Assembly (NCBI RefSeq): GCF_016908525.1
Contig: NZ_JAFBEB010000017.1
Location: 1 to 62,891, forward strand
DNA length: 62,891 nt
DNA from: Brevibacillus fulvus
GTDB taxonomy: Bacteria > Bacillota > Bacilli > Brevibacillales > Brevibacillaceae
Direction: 5' to 3'
Shown: positions 9,425 to 19,155 of the stretch, in pieces
Layout of the letters: every line of letters begins with the position of its first letter
Position numbering within the stretch: position 1 is the stretch's first letter
The notes under the pieces: model-generated
Databases searched by the model: none
Told to the model about the DNA's origin: nothing
What the model saw: the letters and a program-made list of their open reading frames with translations, nothing else
Made by a program: the position numbers and the translations under genes

Positions 9425-9477
9425 AAAAAAGAGGGTGTCCCCTGAAAATGCTGTGCTCGGGGGACACCCTCTTTTTT
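9425..9477. terminator. Bidirectional terminator between pssA and a reverse-strand gene
   Basis: A near-perfect stem (AAAAAAGAGGGTGTCCCC and its complement) with a ~17-base loop. A-run before and T-run after let it end transcription from both sides. Confidence 0.92.
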
Positions 9478-9592
9478 GGCGGCGTTGACATTTTCCGGAC
9501 ACATTGCAGTGTTACCATTTTAATTGGTCGCACGTTCCGGTAAAAAATGGGTGCAACTTTTTGGGCTGTTGCTTCGTACTAAAGTTAAGGAA

Positions 9593-9988
9593 TCAATTCA
9601 AGTTAAAGACGCCGAGTGTGTTTAAGTGATCCGTTTCCTGTTTGATGACTTCGGTTAAATCAATTTCGGTAATGTTACATATTGCCGTTAAATAAAACAG
9701 ATGTTTACCGATCTCCGTCTTCAAAATTTCACTACAATGTTCACAGAGGGACCCGAGCATATGGGTTGGCATGTTTTGATGGTGTTCAGCAAGGCTTTTG
9801 CTGCTGTCAAAAACTTGTTTCTTGGCGGCGATTTCCACACAGCCGCACTCGGTAATGGATTTTGTTAAGGAACGATTGATCCGCGCCACGGTTTCCTGGG
9901 TTTTTGACATGACATCCAGCACACTGCGATGGCGAATCAGCAACTGAGAGACCAGCTCTTGAAAGTTGCTTAAATTAACGTTTCCCAA
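9593..9988 (-). CDS. Small conserved protein with ECGC and CEHC motifs, function unknown
   Basis: A 131-residue protein without membrane segment or signal peptide. It has a helical N terminus (FQELVSQLLIRHRSVLDVMSK), an ECGC motif near residue 48, a CEHC motif near residue 83, and a C-terminal helix ending TLGVFNLN. The two Cys motifs could bind a metal. It resembles ~130-residue proteins found in other Bacillales near radA/yacL, sometimes labelled DUF1573; that label is from memory and unverified. TTG 9988 is chosen because AGAGGTG lies 7 bases upstream; no ATG fits. It runs against its neighbours and shares a terminator with pssA. Confidence 0.6.
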   Translation of the reverse strand: MGNVNLSNFQELVSQLLIRHRSVLDVMSKTQETVARINRSLTKSITECGCVEIAAKKQVFDSSKSLAEHHQNMPTHMLGSLCEHCSEILKTEIGKHLFYLTAICNITEIDLTEVIKQETDHLNTLGVFNLN

Positions 9989-10119
9989 AATGAATCACCT
10001 CTGCTCTAGGATGAAGGTATATTCAGAATTTTTCGCTAATGTTAATTGAATTATAAGGATAATACAGAAAAACGTCAAATTTGAAAATAAAGGAAATTTG
10101 AGTTAAGCGTCGAATATTA

Positions 10120-10149
10120 TTGACGAGGTTTTTGGGAATATGTTAAAAT
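10120..10149 (+). promoter_or_regulatory. Sigma-A promoter of yacL
   Basis: TTGACG (10120-10125) and TAAAAT (10144-10149) with an 18-base spacer, in the 293-base gap between the reverse-strand gene and yacL. It implies a leader of about 125 bases in which no clear hairpin was seen. Confidence 0.6.
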
Positions 10150-10281
10150 CTTTGGCTATTTGACACTCTGAAATTACATTTGCTATAGTGAGGGAAAGTG
10201 CATGAAAACAATTGAAACTTTCATCGGAAGCAGGGTTTTTCCGGTCAGCTTCTGTCTATATTAATAAAAGGAGGTGAACTT

Positions 10282-11379
10282 ATGATAAGTCGAATCACGA
10301 AAGTGTTTTTTGTATTACTTGGCGGAGGTCTTGGCTATCATTTTGGCGCAGCATTGTTCACGCTGTTGAATAACTGGTTGAATTTCGGAGCAATACCTGA
10401 AGTGGCGGAACCATACATCGGTGCCGTATTGGGAGCGGTAATTTTTTACTTTTTAAGTAACTGGCTCGTTAGCTACATCGTTAACACCATCAATTGGGGC
10501 GAAGAAATGCTGGTGAAACTGCCGATCATTGATGTGTTATTCGGTGCAATGGGATTGATTATTGGTCTTATACCTGCTTTTTTATTATTCCTACCCCTTA
10601 GCAATATCGGGATACCGGTCCTGCGGGATTTGTTGCCATTGATCGTCTCTGTTTTGCTTGGCTATCTTGGTTTCCAGGTAGGTTTCCGCAAACGGGATGA
10701 GATCATGTCGGTTTTCTCCATTGGACGAAAAGAGAAGAACAAAAAAGAAAATACCGGATTGGCCGCCAATGTGGAGCATAAGATCCTTGATACGAGCGTC
10801 ATTATTGACGGACGGATCGCAGATATTTGCCGTACGGGATTTATCGAAGGGGTTTTGGTCATTCCTGGTTTTGTGCTGGAGGAACTGCAGCATATCGCCG
10901 ATTCTTCCGATGTACTGAAGCGTAATCGGGGGCGGCGGGGCTTGGACATCTTGAACAAAATTCAAAAAGAGCTTAAAGTAAATGTGCAGATTTATGAAGG
11001 CGATTTTGAGGATGTCGCTGAAGTAGACAGCAAGTTGATTAAGTTGGCCAAAGTCCTCAACGGGAAAGTGGTAACCAACGATTTCAACTTGAACAAAGTT
11101 TGCGAGCTGCAGGGTGTACCTGTTCTTAATATTAATGATTTGGCAAATGCGGTAAAACCGGTTGTGCTGCCTGGCGAGGAATTGACTGTCCAAGTCATCA
11201 AGGATGGGAAAGAGTACGGTCAAGGCGTTGCTTATCTGGACGACGGCACGATGATTGTTGTAGAAGGCGGCCGAGAATATATTGGCAATGACCTGGAAGT
11301 GCTCGTTACCAGCGTGCTGCAAACTTCCGCCGGACGAATGATTTTTGCCAAGCCGAAGTTATTGGAAAAGGCCTTATAG
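10282..11379 (+). CDS. PIN/TRAM-domain membrane protein YacL
   Basis: A 365-residue protein with four hydrophobic helices in the first ~140 residues. A PIN nuclease-like domain begins near residue 166 ([16 protein letters not shown], with the conserved acidic residues, later [11 protein letters not shown]). A C-terminal TRAM RNA-binding domain spans about 295-360. Related proteins are membrane-anchored putative ribonucleases; the target is unknown. An AAAGGAGGTGA site supports ATG 10282. It precedes ispD by 21 bases, as in Bacillus, and is probably co-transcribed with the isoprenoid genes. Confidence 0.88.
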   Translation: MISRITKVFFVLLGGGLGYHFGAALFTLLNNWLNFGAIPEVAEPYIGAVLGAVIFYFLSNWLVSYIVNTINWGEEMLVKLPIIDVLFGAMGLIIGLIPAFLLFLPLSNIGIPVLRDLLPLIVSVLLGYLGFQVGFRKRDEIMSVFSIGRKEKNKKENTGLAANVEHKILDTSVIIDGRIADICRTGFIEGVLVIPGFVLEELQHIADSSDVLKRNRGRRGLDILNKIQKELKVNVQIYEGDFEDVAEVDSKLIKLAKVLNGKVVTNDFNLNKVCELQGVPVLNINDLANAVKPVVLPGEELTVQVIKDGKEYGQGVAYLDDGTMIVVEGGREYIGNDLEVLVTSVLQTSAGRMIFAKPKLLEKAL

Positions 11380-11400
11380 ATACAAATTGGAGAGGATAAC

Positions 11401-12096
11401 GTGGATGTCGGTGTTGTGATTGTAGCGGCTGGATCAGGGAAACGGATGGGCAGTCATCGGAACAAAATTTGGCTGCCGTTGGCGGGCAAAACGATTTTGG
11501 CCCATACCGTTTCGTTATTTGCCACTCATCCCGAAGTAGCAGAAGTGGTTTTGGTCGTCAGTGAACAAGATTACCTTGAGGTGGAAAAGTGGCTACGCAC
11601 AGAACCGTATCGTGTCAAGTTGCAGCGGGGTGGTTCCGAACGGCAGTATAGCGTGAGGGAGGGCCTCTCTGCGCTTTCCGACAATTGCACTTATGTATTG
11701 GTCCACGATGCCGCTCGCCCCTTTGTCACTCGTGATCAAATCAGTGGAATTATTCATAAGGTACGAGCCGATCAGGCTACTATTATGGCGGTTCCGGTGA
11801 AAGATACAATCAAGGTGGTTGGCCCAACTGGGATCGTTGAGTCAACGCCGGCACGTGAAAGCTTGTGGACGGTGCAAACCCCACAAGCTTTTCGTCTTTC
11901 CTTGTTGCGGGAAGCGCACAAAAAGGCTGATCAGGCGGGGAAGCTGGGGACGGACGATGCCATGCTGGTGGAATGGTTGGGACATTCTGTTTCCATTATT
12001 CAGGGAAGTTATGAAAACATAAAAATTACGACTCCGGAAGACCTGTGGTTGGGTGAGGAAATCTTGCGAAGAAGAAGGGAACGATTGGAACGATGA
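11401..12096 (+). CDS. ispD: 2-C-methyl-D-erythritol 4-phosphate cytidylyltransferase
   Basis: A 231-residue enzyme of the MEP isoprenoid pathway that joins CTP and methylerythritol phosphate. The nucleotide-binding loop [12 protein letters not shown] is at residues 5-16. [11 protein letters not shown] motif lies near 100-108, and [10 protein letters not shown] towards the end is typical. The start is GTG 11401, with GAGAGG upstream. Its last bases overlap ispF (ATGATGA), suggesting translational coupling of two consecutive pathway steps. Confidence 0.94.
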   Translation: MDVGVVIVAAGSGKRMGSHRNKIWLPLAGKTILAHTVSLFATHPEVAEVVLVVSEQDYLEVEKWLRTEPYRVKLQRGGSERQYSVREGLSALSDNCTYVLVHDAARPFVTRDQISGIIHKVRADQATIMAVPVKDTIKVVGPTGIVESTPARESLWTVQTPQAFRLSLLREAHKKADQAGKLGTDDAMLVEWLGHSVSIIQGSYENIKITTPEDLWLGEEILRRRRERLER

Positions 12097-12569
12097 TGAG
12101 AATTGGACAAGGCTTCGATGTGCATCAATTGGTTGAAGGGCGACCGTGTATCATCGGTGGAGTGACGATCCCGTATGAAAAAGGATTGCTCGGTCATTCC
12201 GACGCTGATGTTTTGTTGCATGCAATCAGCGATGCCTTGCTGGGGGCGATTGGCGAAGGGGATATCGGGCGACACTTTCCGGATACAGATGCGGCATTTA
12301 AAGATGCTGACAGTGTCAAACTGCTGCAACACGTCTGGAAGCTGGTGAAAGAACGCGGATTTGCCTTGGGCAATGTAGACGCCACCATTATCGCGCAGGC
12401 TCCCAAGATGGCTCCCTACATTCCGGAAATGAGGAAAGTGGTCGCCGAAGTGCTGGAAGCGGAGGACATTTCTCAAGTGAATATCAAAGCAACGACAACG
12501 GAAAAACTCGGCTTTACCGGACGGGGCGAAGGAATTGCTGCACAAGCGGTTTGCTTGCTTGTCAAGTAG
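12093..12569 (+). CDS. ispF: 2-C-methyl-D-erythritol 2,4-cyclodiphosphate synthase
   Basis: A 158-residue MEP-pathway enzyme that forms the cyclic diphosphate. The metal ligands lie in GFDVHQL (Asp and His near residues 9-11) and [12 protein letters not shown]. The closing [18 protein letters not shown] segment is the family signature. ATG 12093 overlaps the ispD stop by four bases; the next codon is also ATG and could serve as start. Length is typical. Confidence 0.95.
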   Translation: MMRIGQGFDVHQLVEGRPCIIGGVTIPYEKGLLGHSDADVLLHAISDALLGAIGEGDIGRHFPDTDAAFKDADSVKLLQHVWKLVKERGFALGNVDATIIAQAPKMAPYIPEMRKVVAEVLEAEDISQVNIKATTTEKLGFTGRGEGIAAQAVCLLVK

Positions 12570-12617
12570 ATAAGGGAGTAGTAAGATAAGACCTTAGAAA
12601 CAGTTAAGGATGGTGTC

Positions 12618-14084
12618 ATGATGGCGAACGAAATACGGTTGCGGTATGCGCCAAGTCCAACCGGACATCTGCATATTGGCGGAGCGCGTACGGCCCTGTT
12701 CAACTACTTATATGCCAAGCATCTTGGCGGAAAATTTATCGTGCGGATTGAGGATACGGATCAAACCCGCAATGTGGAAAACGCGGATGCCAATCAAATG
12801 GAAAATTTGAAATGGCTGGGTATAGATTGGGATGAGGGCACCGATGTCGGCGGACCTTATGCTCCTTATCGCCAAATGGAACGGTTGGATATTTACCGGA
12901 AATATATTGACCAATTGCTGGCGGAAGGCAAAGCGTATTATTGTTATGCCAGCAAAGAAGAACTGGATGCGGAGCGGGAAGAACAGATCGCTCGCGGCGA
13001 AACTCCGCGGATTCTGGAAAAGCACCGTTATGTAACCGATGAGCAGCGCCAGCAATACGAAGCGGAAGGACGCAAGCCGGCGATCCATTTCATCGTACCG
13101 GAAGACAAGGTGTATGTCGTCAACGATTTGATTCGCGGCGAGGTCACTTTTGAATCAAACGGTATGGGCGATTTTGTCATTTGCCGCCCGGATGGCATCC
13201 CTACCTACAACTTTGCGGTGGTCATTGATGATTATCTGATGAAGATCAGCCATGTAGTACGCGGGGAGGAACATTTGTCCAATACGCCGCGTCAGTTGAT
13301 GATTTATGAAGCGTTTGGCTGGGAACCGCCGCAATTCGCCCACCTTGCGTTGATTTTGAATCAAGATGGCAAAAAAATGAGCAAACGGGATGAGAGCATC
13401 ATCCAGTTTATCGGCCAATACCGGGAGTTGGGCTTTTTGCCGCAAGCGATTGTAAACTTCCTTGTTTTGTTGGGATGGTCTCCTGGCGGCGAAGAAGAAA
13501 TTTATTCGCTCGACGATCTGGTCAAACTGTTTACTTTGGAGCGGGTGAACAAAGCTCCGGCTGTGTTTGATACAGCGAAAATGAATTGGATGAACAACTT
13601 CTACATCAAACGCGAACCGCTTGAGTCGATCGTTGAGCTTTGCTTGCCTCATTTGCAAAAAGCCGGGTTCATTGAAGAGACGCTCACAGAGGAGGAAAAA
13701 GCGCGTGTAACCAGCATTGTTGCCCTTTATCAGGAACAAATGTCATATTGCGCGCAAATTGTGCCGCTCGCTGCTCTTTTCTTCCTGGAAGAAGTAGTGT
13801 ACGATGAAGATGCAAAAGCCGTTTTAAAAGAAGAGCAAGTGCCTGAAGTGCTGGCGTCCTTTTACAAGCACATTGAAGCGCTTGAAGTATATTCTGTAGA
13901 AAACATTAACGCGTCGTTAAAAACCGTCCAAAAAGAGACCGGATTTAAAGGAAAAGCGCTGTTTATGCCGGTGCGTGTTGCCACAACCGGCCAGGCGCAT
14001 GGACGCGATTTGGGTCAAACGCTCTACCTGTTGGGACGGGATAAAGTGTTGGAACGCGTGCGCAAGGTCTTGGACGGACGCTGA
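12618..14084 (+). CDS. gltX: Glutamyl-tRNA synthetase
   Basis: A 488-residue class I synthetase charging tRNA-Glu. In many Firmicutes it also mischarges tRNA-Gln, which is later amidated. The HIGH-type motif is HLHIGGARTALFNYL near residue 15, and the KMSKR loop is GKKMSKRDES. The ATGATG start has a GGATGG site just upstream; either ATG is possible. It follows ispF and precedes a Cys T-box, as in B. subtilis. Confidence 0.96.
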   Translation: MMANEIRLRYAPSPTGHLHIGGARTALFNYLYAKHLGGKFIVRIEDTDQTRNVENADANQMENLKWLGIDWDEGTDVGGPYAPYRQMERLDIYRKYIDQLLAEGKAYYCYASKEELDAEREEQIARGETPRILEKHRYVTDEQRQQYEAEGRKPAIHFIVPEDKVYVVNDLIRGEVTFESNGMGDFVICRPDGIPTYNFAVVIDDYLMKISHVVRGEEHLSNTPRQLMIYEAFGWEPPQFAHLALILNQDGKKMSKRDESIIQFIGQYRELGFLPQAIVNFLVLLGWSPGGEEEIYSLDDLVKLFTLERVNKAPAVFDTAKMNWMNNFYIKREPLESIVELCLPHLQKAGFIEETLTEEEKARVTSIVALYQEQMSYCAQIVPLAALFFLEEVVYDEDAKAVLKEEQVPEVLASFYKHIEALEVYSVENINASLKTVQKETGFKGKALFMPVRVATTGQAHGRDLGQTLYLLGRDKVLERVRKVLDGR

Positions 14085-14099
14085 TCGCCATGAAACGCA

Positions 14100-14366
14100 T
14101 ATCGAGATGTGATGAACAGGAGAAGTACAAGAAGGTAATGTCGACAGAGAGGATGGAAAGGTGAGAGCCATCCGGCATGAAATCTTGGAAGATGCACCTG
14201 GGAGCAATCGGCTGAACTCCAATGAGGGTAAGTAGGTCGTATCGGGTTCCTTCCGTTAACGAGGACAAAAGCGAGGCACTCTTGTGCCTAAGCAGAGTGG
14301 AACCGCGGTAGATATGGAAACCGTCTCTGCGTCTTCGAAAAGAAGGCGTTGAGGCGGTTTTTTCGC
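14100..14366 (+). promoter_or_regulatory. T-box riboswitch, cysteine specifier, upstream of cysE-cysS
   Basis: A T-box leader. The conserved AGAGTGGAACCGCGG box is at 14294-14308. It is followed by a long terminator stem (AAACCG... / ...CGGTTT with a GAAGAAGG-type top) ending in T6 at about 14319-14365. In the Stem I region, AGTA and GAA elements flank TGC at 14193-14195 followed by A, the position of the specifier codon. UGC encodes cysteine, agreeing with the downstream genes. Uncharged tRNA-Cys should stabilise the antiterminator and turn on cysE-cysS. Stem I boundaries were placed by eye. Confidence 0.88.
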
Positions 14367-14485
14367 TTTGCTCAGCCGCGGGAAAGATGTAAGCATGCGA
14401 GAGCACGAGTGAGCGTATGCATACAAAGGCTTCGGCGAGGAGGCTGAACAAAGAGTCAAGTTGTAACGAAACGGGGGGTTGCTCC

Positions 14486-15166
14486 ATGTGGAAACGGATG
14501 AGGGAGGACATTCAAGCTGTATTTGACCGCGATCCTGCGGCGCGCAGCGTCCTCGAGGTGGTACTCACTTATGCCGGGCTCCATGCAATCTGGGGTTATC
14601 GCATTGCCCACAAATTGTTTGAGTGGAAATGGTATACGGCAGCGCGAATAGTTTCGCAAATGACGAGATTTTTTACCGGAATAGAAATTCATCCAGGAGC
14701 AAAAATTGGCCGCCGCTTGTTTATTGACCATGGGGCAGGCGTAGTGATTGGGGAAACGTGTGAAATCGGCGATGACGTTACTATTTATCAAGGTGTAACC
14801 TTGGGGGGAACCGGAAAAGAAAAAGGCAAGCGCCACCCGACGATCGGGAATAATGTCATCATTGCCTCGGGCGCAAAAGTGTTGGGTTCCTTTAAAATTG
14901 GTGATAATTCCAAGATAGGAGCCGGTTCAGTGGTCTTGCAGGAAGTGCCGCCAAACTCGACCGTCGTCGGGGTGAAGGCGAAGGTTGTGGTACAGGATGG
15001 AAAGCGAGTCAAACATGATCTCGACCATGTGAATCTGCCTGATCCGATTGCCGATATGATCCGACAGATGCAAGCAGAATTGGAAAAACAGCAAAAAGAG
15101 CTGGCTGAACTTCGTGAGCAAATTAAGTCGCTTAAGGAGAAGGAAAATGAGCATACGGTTATTTAA
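14486..15166 (+). CDS. cysE: Serine O-acetyltransferase
   Basis: A 226-residue enzyme making O-acetylserine for cysteine synthesis. The N-terminal helical domain is followed by left-handed beta-helix hexapeptide repeats ([27 protein letters not shown] and onwards). The tail is an unusual Glu/Lys/Gln-rich helix. ATG 14486 is preferred to the upstream in-frame ATG at 14417 because the protein would then start [13 protein letters not shown], as expected, after a G-rich site. It lies directly behind the Cys T-box. Its 3' end overlaps the cysS start by 20 bases. Confidence 0.94.
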   Translation: MWKRMREDIQAVFDRDPAARSVLEVVLTYAGLHAIWGYRIAHKLFEWKWYTAARIVSQMTRFFTGIEIHPGAKIGRRLFIDHGAGVVIGETCEIGDDVTIYQGVTLGGTGKEKGKRHPTIGNNVIIASGAKVLGSFKIGDNSKIGAGSVVLQEVPPNSTVVGVKAKVVVQDGKRVKHDLDHVNLPDPIADMIRQMQAELEKQQKELAELREQIKSLKEKENEHTVI

Positions 15167-16553
15167 TACATTGACTAGACAAAAAGAAGAATTTGTTCCG
15201 CTTGAACCTGGCAAAGTAAAAATGTACGTTTGCGGTCCGACGGTTTACAACTATATTCACATTGGAAATGCCCGTCCTGCCGTAGTATTTGATACTTTCC
15301 GCAGGTATTTGCTGTACCGCGGTTTTTCTGTGACGTTTGTGCAAAATATAACAGATGTGGATGATAAATTGATTCGTGCTGCCAATGCCGAGGGAACGAC
15401 TGTTCCGGAACTGGCTGAACGCTATACGCGGGCGTACAACGAGGATCTTGTTTCAATCAATGTGCTGCCGCCTGACATTCAACCGCATGTAATGGAAACG
15501 ATACCGGAAATTATTCAATTTGTCGCCGGATTGATCGAGAAGGGCTATGCATATGAGAGCGAAGGAGACGTCTATTTCCGCACGACCCGTTTTACCGAAT
15601 ACGGCAAGCTTTCCCATCAGCCAATCGAAGATTTGCAGGCCGGGGCGCGAGTGGAAATTAGCGAGAAGAAGGAAAATCCGCTTGATTTTGCCCTTTGGAA
15701 AGCGGCGAAACCGGGGGAAATCTCTTGGGAAAGTCCGTGGGGTGCAGGGCGTCCGGGCTGGCATATTGAATGCTCGGCGATGGCGTTGAAATTCCTTGGC
15801 GAAACGATTGATATCCATGCCGGCGGAACAGATCTGACCTTCCCGCACCACGAAAACGAGATTGCGCAGTCGGAATGCTTGACCGGCAAAGTGTTTGCCC
15901 GCTATTGGCTGCATAACGGCATGATCAACATTGATAACGAAAAAATGTCAAAATCGCTGGGGAACTTCTTGCTGCTGCGTGACGTTGTCAAGCAGTACGG
16001 CGGACAGTTGATCCGATTCTTCTTGCTGACCGGCCACTACCGCGGTCCGATCAATTTTAGCGTGGAACTGCTGGAGCAAGCAGCAAACGGTCTGGAGCGG
16101 ATCATTACTTCGTACGAGAATCTGAAGCATCGAATGGCCACAGCCCGGCAGGAGGAACCGAACGGACTCGCCGCGGAACAGGCCGCTATCGTTGCCCAAC
16201 TGCGGGAACGATTTATTGCGGAGATGGATGATGACATCAATACCGCCAATGCAATTACCGTATTGTTTGAGTTGGTCAAGGAAGCCAACCTTTACCTGCG
16301 GAATCAAAATGTAGGGACTGCGCAAATCGCCGCCTACCAAAAGCTGTTTGAGGAATTTGCCGGAGTGCTGGGACTCCGTTTGGAACAGACAGAGGAACTG
16401 CTGGACAGCGAAGTGGAAAGCTTGATCGCTGAACGGACGGAAGCGCGAAAAACGCGTAATTTTGCGCGCGCTGACGAGATTCGCGACTTGTTGCAGCAAC
16501 GGGGCATTATACTGGAAGATACACCACAGGGCGTTCGCTGGCGCCGTAAATAA
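15147..16553 (+). CDS. cysS: Cysteinyl-tRNA synthetase
   Basis: A 468-residue class I synthetase. [16 protein letters not shown] carries the first zinc Cys and the HIGH motif. The remaining zinc ligands fall in the GWHIECSAM and [10 protein letters not shown] segments. The KMSKS loop is [14 protein letters not shown] 15147 has AAGGAGAAGG upstream; the longer reading from 15114 would add unrelated residues. It overlaps cysE and shares T-box control, coupling cysteine synthesis to its charging. Confidence 0.96.
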   Translation: MSIRLFNTLTRQKEEFVPLEPGKVKMYVCGPTVYNYIHIGNARPAVVFDTFRRYLLYRGFSVTFVQNITDVDDKLIRAANAEGTTVPELAERYTRAYNEDLVSINVLPPDIQPHVMETIPEIIQFVAGLIEKGYAYESEGDVYFRTTRFTEYGKLSHQPIEDLQAGARVEISEKKENPLDFALWKAAKPGEISWESPWGAGRPGWHIECSAMALKFLGETIDIHAGGTDLTFPHHENEIAQSECLTGKVFARYWLHNGMINIDNEKMSKSLGNFLLLRDVVKQYGGQLIRFFLLTGHYRGPINFSVELLEQAANGLERIITSYENLKHRMATARQEEPNGLAAEQAAIVAQLRERFIAEMDDDINTANAITVLFELVKEANLYLRNQNVGTAQIAAYQKLFEEFAGVLGLRLEQTEELLDSEVESLIAERTEARKTRNFARADEIRDLLQQRGIILEDTPQGVRWRRK

Positions 16554-16565
16554 AGGGATGGTTTG

Positions 16566-16967
16566 ATGCAAAAAGAAGAGTTGACGCGTGATCCGAAGCT
16601 GGCCAATCCTTTGGTCTGGGCGTTTTTGGGGGATGCCACCTACGCCCATTGTGTCCGGTATCACTTGATTGCGCGAGGATTGGTAAAACCGAATCAATTG
16701 CATAAAACGGCCAATCAATATGTATCAGCAAAAGCGCAAGCCAATATTTTGCTGACTCTTCTTCCCATGCTGACCGAAGAAGAAGTGGGCGTGGTCAAAC
16801 GGGGGCGAAATGCCAAGTCAGGCTCCGTAGCCAAAAATGCCGATATTATTGATTATCGTCATGCGACGGCATTTGAAGCGTTGATCGGATATTTATATTT
16901 GCAAGGGCGAGAGGAACGGATTGCAGAAATTATGCAGCTGGCATTTGCTGTGGTGGAAGGAGAGTAA
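16566..16967 (+). CDS. mrnC: Mini-ribonuclease III
   Basis: A 133-residue RNase III-like nuclease lacking the double-stranded-RNA-binding domain. In B. subtilis it trims 23S rRNA precursors. NPLVWAFLGDATY near the N terminus and the acidic TAFEALIGYLYLQGR helix are the catalytic signatures. ATG 16566 was chosen; a TTG three bases earlier is also in frame. It lies 12 bases after cysS and ends just before rlmB. Confidence 0.92.
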   Translation: MQKEELTRDPKLANPLVWAFLGDATYAHCVRYHLIARGLVKPNQLHKTANQYVSAKAQANILLTLLPMLTEEEVGVVKRGRNAKSGSVAKNADIIDYRHATAFEALIGYLYLQGREERIAEIMQLAFAVVEGE

Positions 16968-16971
16968 CGAG

Positions 16972-17727
16972 ATGAGCGAAGAATGGATTGTCGGCAAGAA
17001 TCCGATTATCGAAGCACTCCGCTCCGGAAGAACGATCAATAAGATCTGGATAGCGGAGGGAGTCAACAAAAATCAAATGGGACCGATCCTCTCACTGGCC
17101 AAGGAACAAGGAGTTATCATCACCTCGGCAAATCGCAAAAAGCTGGATCAACTGAGCGGAACGGATCATCACCAGGGAGTCATTGCATCGGTGGCTGCCT
17201 ACGACTATGTGGAACTGGATGACATTTTGGCGGCTGCGCGCTCCAAAAACGAAGCTCCGTTTTTGCTGATCCTGGATGAGTTGGAGGATCCCCACAATCT
17301 CGGTTCGATTCTGCGGACAGCAGATGCGGTGGGAGCACACGGAGTGATTATTCCCAAACGTCGATCGGTTAGTTTGACAGCGACGGTGGCCAAGGCATCT
17401 GCGGGCGCGATTGAATATGTCCCTGTGGCGCGGGTAACCAATCTCGTGCGCGCCATTGAAGAATTAAAAGAGCAGGGAATTTGGATAGCGGGTACGGATG
17501 CCGGTGCTCCTTTGGATTTTCGCGAAGGCGATTTTACCATTCCGCTTGCGCTGGTGATCGGGAGTGAAGGCAAAGGAATCAGCCGCCTGGTACGGGAAAA
17601 CTGTGACTTCCTCTATCGCTTGCCTATGGCGGGTCAGGTTACATCCCTGAATGCTTCTGTTGCTGCCGCCTTGTTGATGTATGAAGTATACCGCGCCAGG
17701 AGTCCACTGCCCGCCCGGGTGAAATAA
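16972..17727 (+). CDS. rlmB: 23S rRNA (guanosine-2'-O-)-methyltransferase RlmB (TrmH/SpoU family)
   Basis: A 251-residue SPOUT methyltransferase that methylates a 23S rRNA guanosine ribose. An N-terminal substrate-binding domain begins WIVGKNPIIEALRSG. The knot domain has NLGSILRTADAVGAHGVI, LVIGSEGKGISRL and SLNASVAAALLMYE, the three SpoU motifs. ATG 16972 is four bases after the mrnC stop, with GGAGAG in the mrnC end as its binding site. The upstream in-frame ATG at 16921 would give a non-homologous extension. Confidence 0.94.
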   Translation: MSEEWIVGKNPIIEALRSGRTINKIWIAEGVNKNQMGPILSLAKEQGVIITSANRKKLDQLSGTDHHQGVIASVAAYDYVELDDILAAARSKNEAPFLLILDELEDPHNLGSILRTADAVGAHGVIIPKRRSVSLTATVAKASAGAIEYVPVARVTNLVRAIEELKEQGIWIAGTDAGAPLDFREGDFTIPLALVIGSEGKGISRLVRENCDFLYRLPMAGQVTSLNASVAAALLMYEVYRARSPLPARVK

Positions 17728-17728
17728 G

Positions 17729-18253
17729 ATGGCCAAGAAAAAAGGGAAGCAACTTCTGATTGTGGACGGTTACAACATTATTGGAGCATGGCCTGAATTG
17801 CGCGCCTTGAAAGAAGCCGAACGGATGGACGAGGCGCGCGATCTGTTAATTTCCAAGTTGGCAGATTACCAGAGCTACTCAGGAATCAAAGTGATTGTGG
17901 TCTTTGATGCCTATACGGTGCCTGGTTTGGGTCGGCAACTGCAAGACTACAAGATCGACATCTATTTCACCAAACAAAAAGAGACAGCTGATGAAAGAAT
18001 CGAACGTCTTGTTTCCCAGTTTTACGAGAGAAATCGACAAATTTATGTCGCTACCTCGGATTATACTTCCCAACGGGTGATCTTTGGACAAGGCGCCTTG
18101 CGCAAATCGGCGCGGGAACTATTGTTAGATATAGAAAGCGCAGGAAAAGAAATTCACGAACAGGTAAAAAAGACGCAGGAAGAGCGCTTTTCCAAGCGGA
18201 TAACGCTAGATGATGAAATCGCGAAAATATTCGAAAAATGGCGAAGGGAATAA
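17729..18253 (+). CDS. rae1: Ribosome-associated endoribonuclease Rae1 (YacP, NYN domain)
   Basis: A 174-residue NYN/PIN-type nuclease. LLIVDGYNIIGAWPEL and VVFDAYTVPG carry the conserved acidic residues, and YVATSDYTSQRVIFGQGA is typical. In B. subtilis, Rae1 cuts mRNA in the ribosomal A site. It starts one base after rlmB and ends the cysE-to-yacP run before the sigH promoter. Confidence 0.9.
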   Translation: MAKKKGKQLLIVDGYNIIGAWPELRALKEAERMDEARDLLISKLADYQSYSGIKVIVVFDAYTVPGLGRQLQDYKIDIYFTKQKETADERIERLVSQFYERNRQIYVATSDYTSQRVIFGQGALRKSARELLLDIESAGKEIHEQVKKTQEERFSKRITLDDEIAKIFEKWRRE

Positions 18254-18264
18254 TAGAGAGTCAG

Positions 18265-18294
18265 TTGACGCTTTTTTACGCCATCATGTATAAT
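18265..18294 (+). promoter_or_regulatory. Sigma-A promoter of sigH
   Basis: TTGACG (18265-18270) and a consensus TATAAT (18289-18294) with an 18-base spacer. The start near 18301 gives a leader of about 150 bases. In B. subtilis the sigH promoter is repressed by AbrB in growth; no AbrB motif can be asserted here. Confidence 0.8.
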
Positions 18295-18308
18295 AACGAC
18301 ATATCTTG

Positions 18309-18413
18309 CGATGGTAGCTTGTCCAAACAACCGGAAAGCAAAGTCCGGAAAGTTTGTTGATGATATTGATAAGCGGGCATTCCTTGCGGTCAAAAGCTTG
18401 ACGAATGCCATCG
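18309..18413 (+). other. Structured 5' leader of sigH (hairpins, class unknown)
   Basis: Three nested pairings are visible. CGATGG (18309-18314) pairs with CCATCG (18408-18413). CAAAC...CCGG pairs with CCGG...GTTTG (18324-18356). GGCATTC with inner GTCAA pairs with TTGAC and GAATGCC (18376-18409). The outer and third helices share two bases, so they may compete or stack. No U-run follows, so this is not a standard terminator. Confidence 0.5.
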
Positions 18414-18450
18414 TTTTCTGTTTGGAAATCAGTTGTCGGAGGGATCATTC

Positions 18451-19101
18451 GTGAGCGTTGACCTCAAGGAGTTGAAGCATACCCAATATGATCTGATGTC
18501 CGATGAAGAGGTAGTTGACCTGGTAAGGGATAATGATGCGGAAGCTTTGGAATATCTGATTAACAAATACAAAAACTTTGTCAGAGCCAAAGCGCGTTCT
18601 TATTTTCTGATTGGGGCGGACCGAGAGGATATTGTGCAGGAGGGTATGATCGGGCTGTACAAATCGATTCGAGATTTTCGGGGAGACAAACTGACGTCTT
18701 TCAAGGCGTTTGCAGAACTTTGTATCACTCGTCAGATTATTACGGCGATCAAAACAGCAACGCGACAAAAGCATATTCCGTTAAACTCTTACGTTTCGTT
18801 GGACAAGCCGATCTATGATGAGGATTCCGATCGTACCTTGCTGGATGTTATCTGCGGAACGAAAGTGACTGATCCCGAGGAACTGTTTATTAATCGGGAA
18901 GAGTTTGATGACATTGAAGGAAAGATGAGCGAGATACTGAGTGATCTGGAACGCCAAGTGCTGATGCTGTATCTGGATGGGCGGTCTTATCAGCAAATCG
19001 CGGTTGAACTTAACCGGCATGTCAAATCGATTGACAACGCTTTGCAACGGGTAAAGCGAAAACTGGAGCGTTATCTGGAAGGGCGAGAGGTTCATTTGTA
19101 G
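18451..19101 (+). CDS. sigH: RNA polymerase sigma factor SigH
   Basis: A 216-residue sigma-70-family factor directing early stationary-phase and sporulation genes. Region 2 includes EALEYLINKYKNFVRAKARSYFLIGADREDIVQEGMIGLYKSIRDF. Region 4 ends with LDGRSYQQIAVELNRHVKSIDNALQRVKRKL, the -35-recognition helix-turn-helix. The start is GTG 18451, 7 bases after CGGAGGG, giving a length close to B. subtilis SigH (218). An in-frame TTG at 18433 lies before that site and is not used. Followed by a strong terminator. Confidence 0.95.
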   Translation: MSVDLKELKHTQYDLMSDEEVVDLVRDNDAEALEYLINKYKNFVRAKARSYFLIGADREDIVQEGMIGLYKSIRDFRGDKLTSFKAFAELCITRQIITAIKTATRQKHIPLNSYVSLDKPIYDEDSDRTLLDVICGTKVTDPEELFINREEFDDIEGKMSEILSDLERQVLMLYLDGRSYQQIAVELNRHVKSIDNALQRVKRKLERYLEGREVHL

Positions 19102-19155
19102 GGAAAAATGTCGCTAAATAGCCTCTCCAGTTTCTCTTTCTGAATACTTTCGACG

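Noticed and set aside
18301-18370. Fluoride riboswitch in the sigH leader
   Set aside because: GATGG and TGATGAT elements are present, but the first stem and the pseudoknot partners do not pair.
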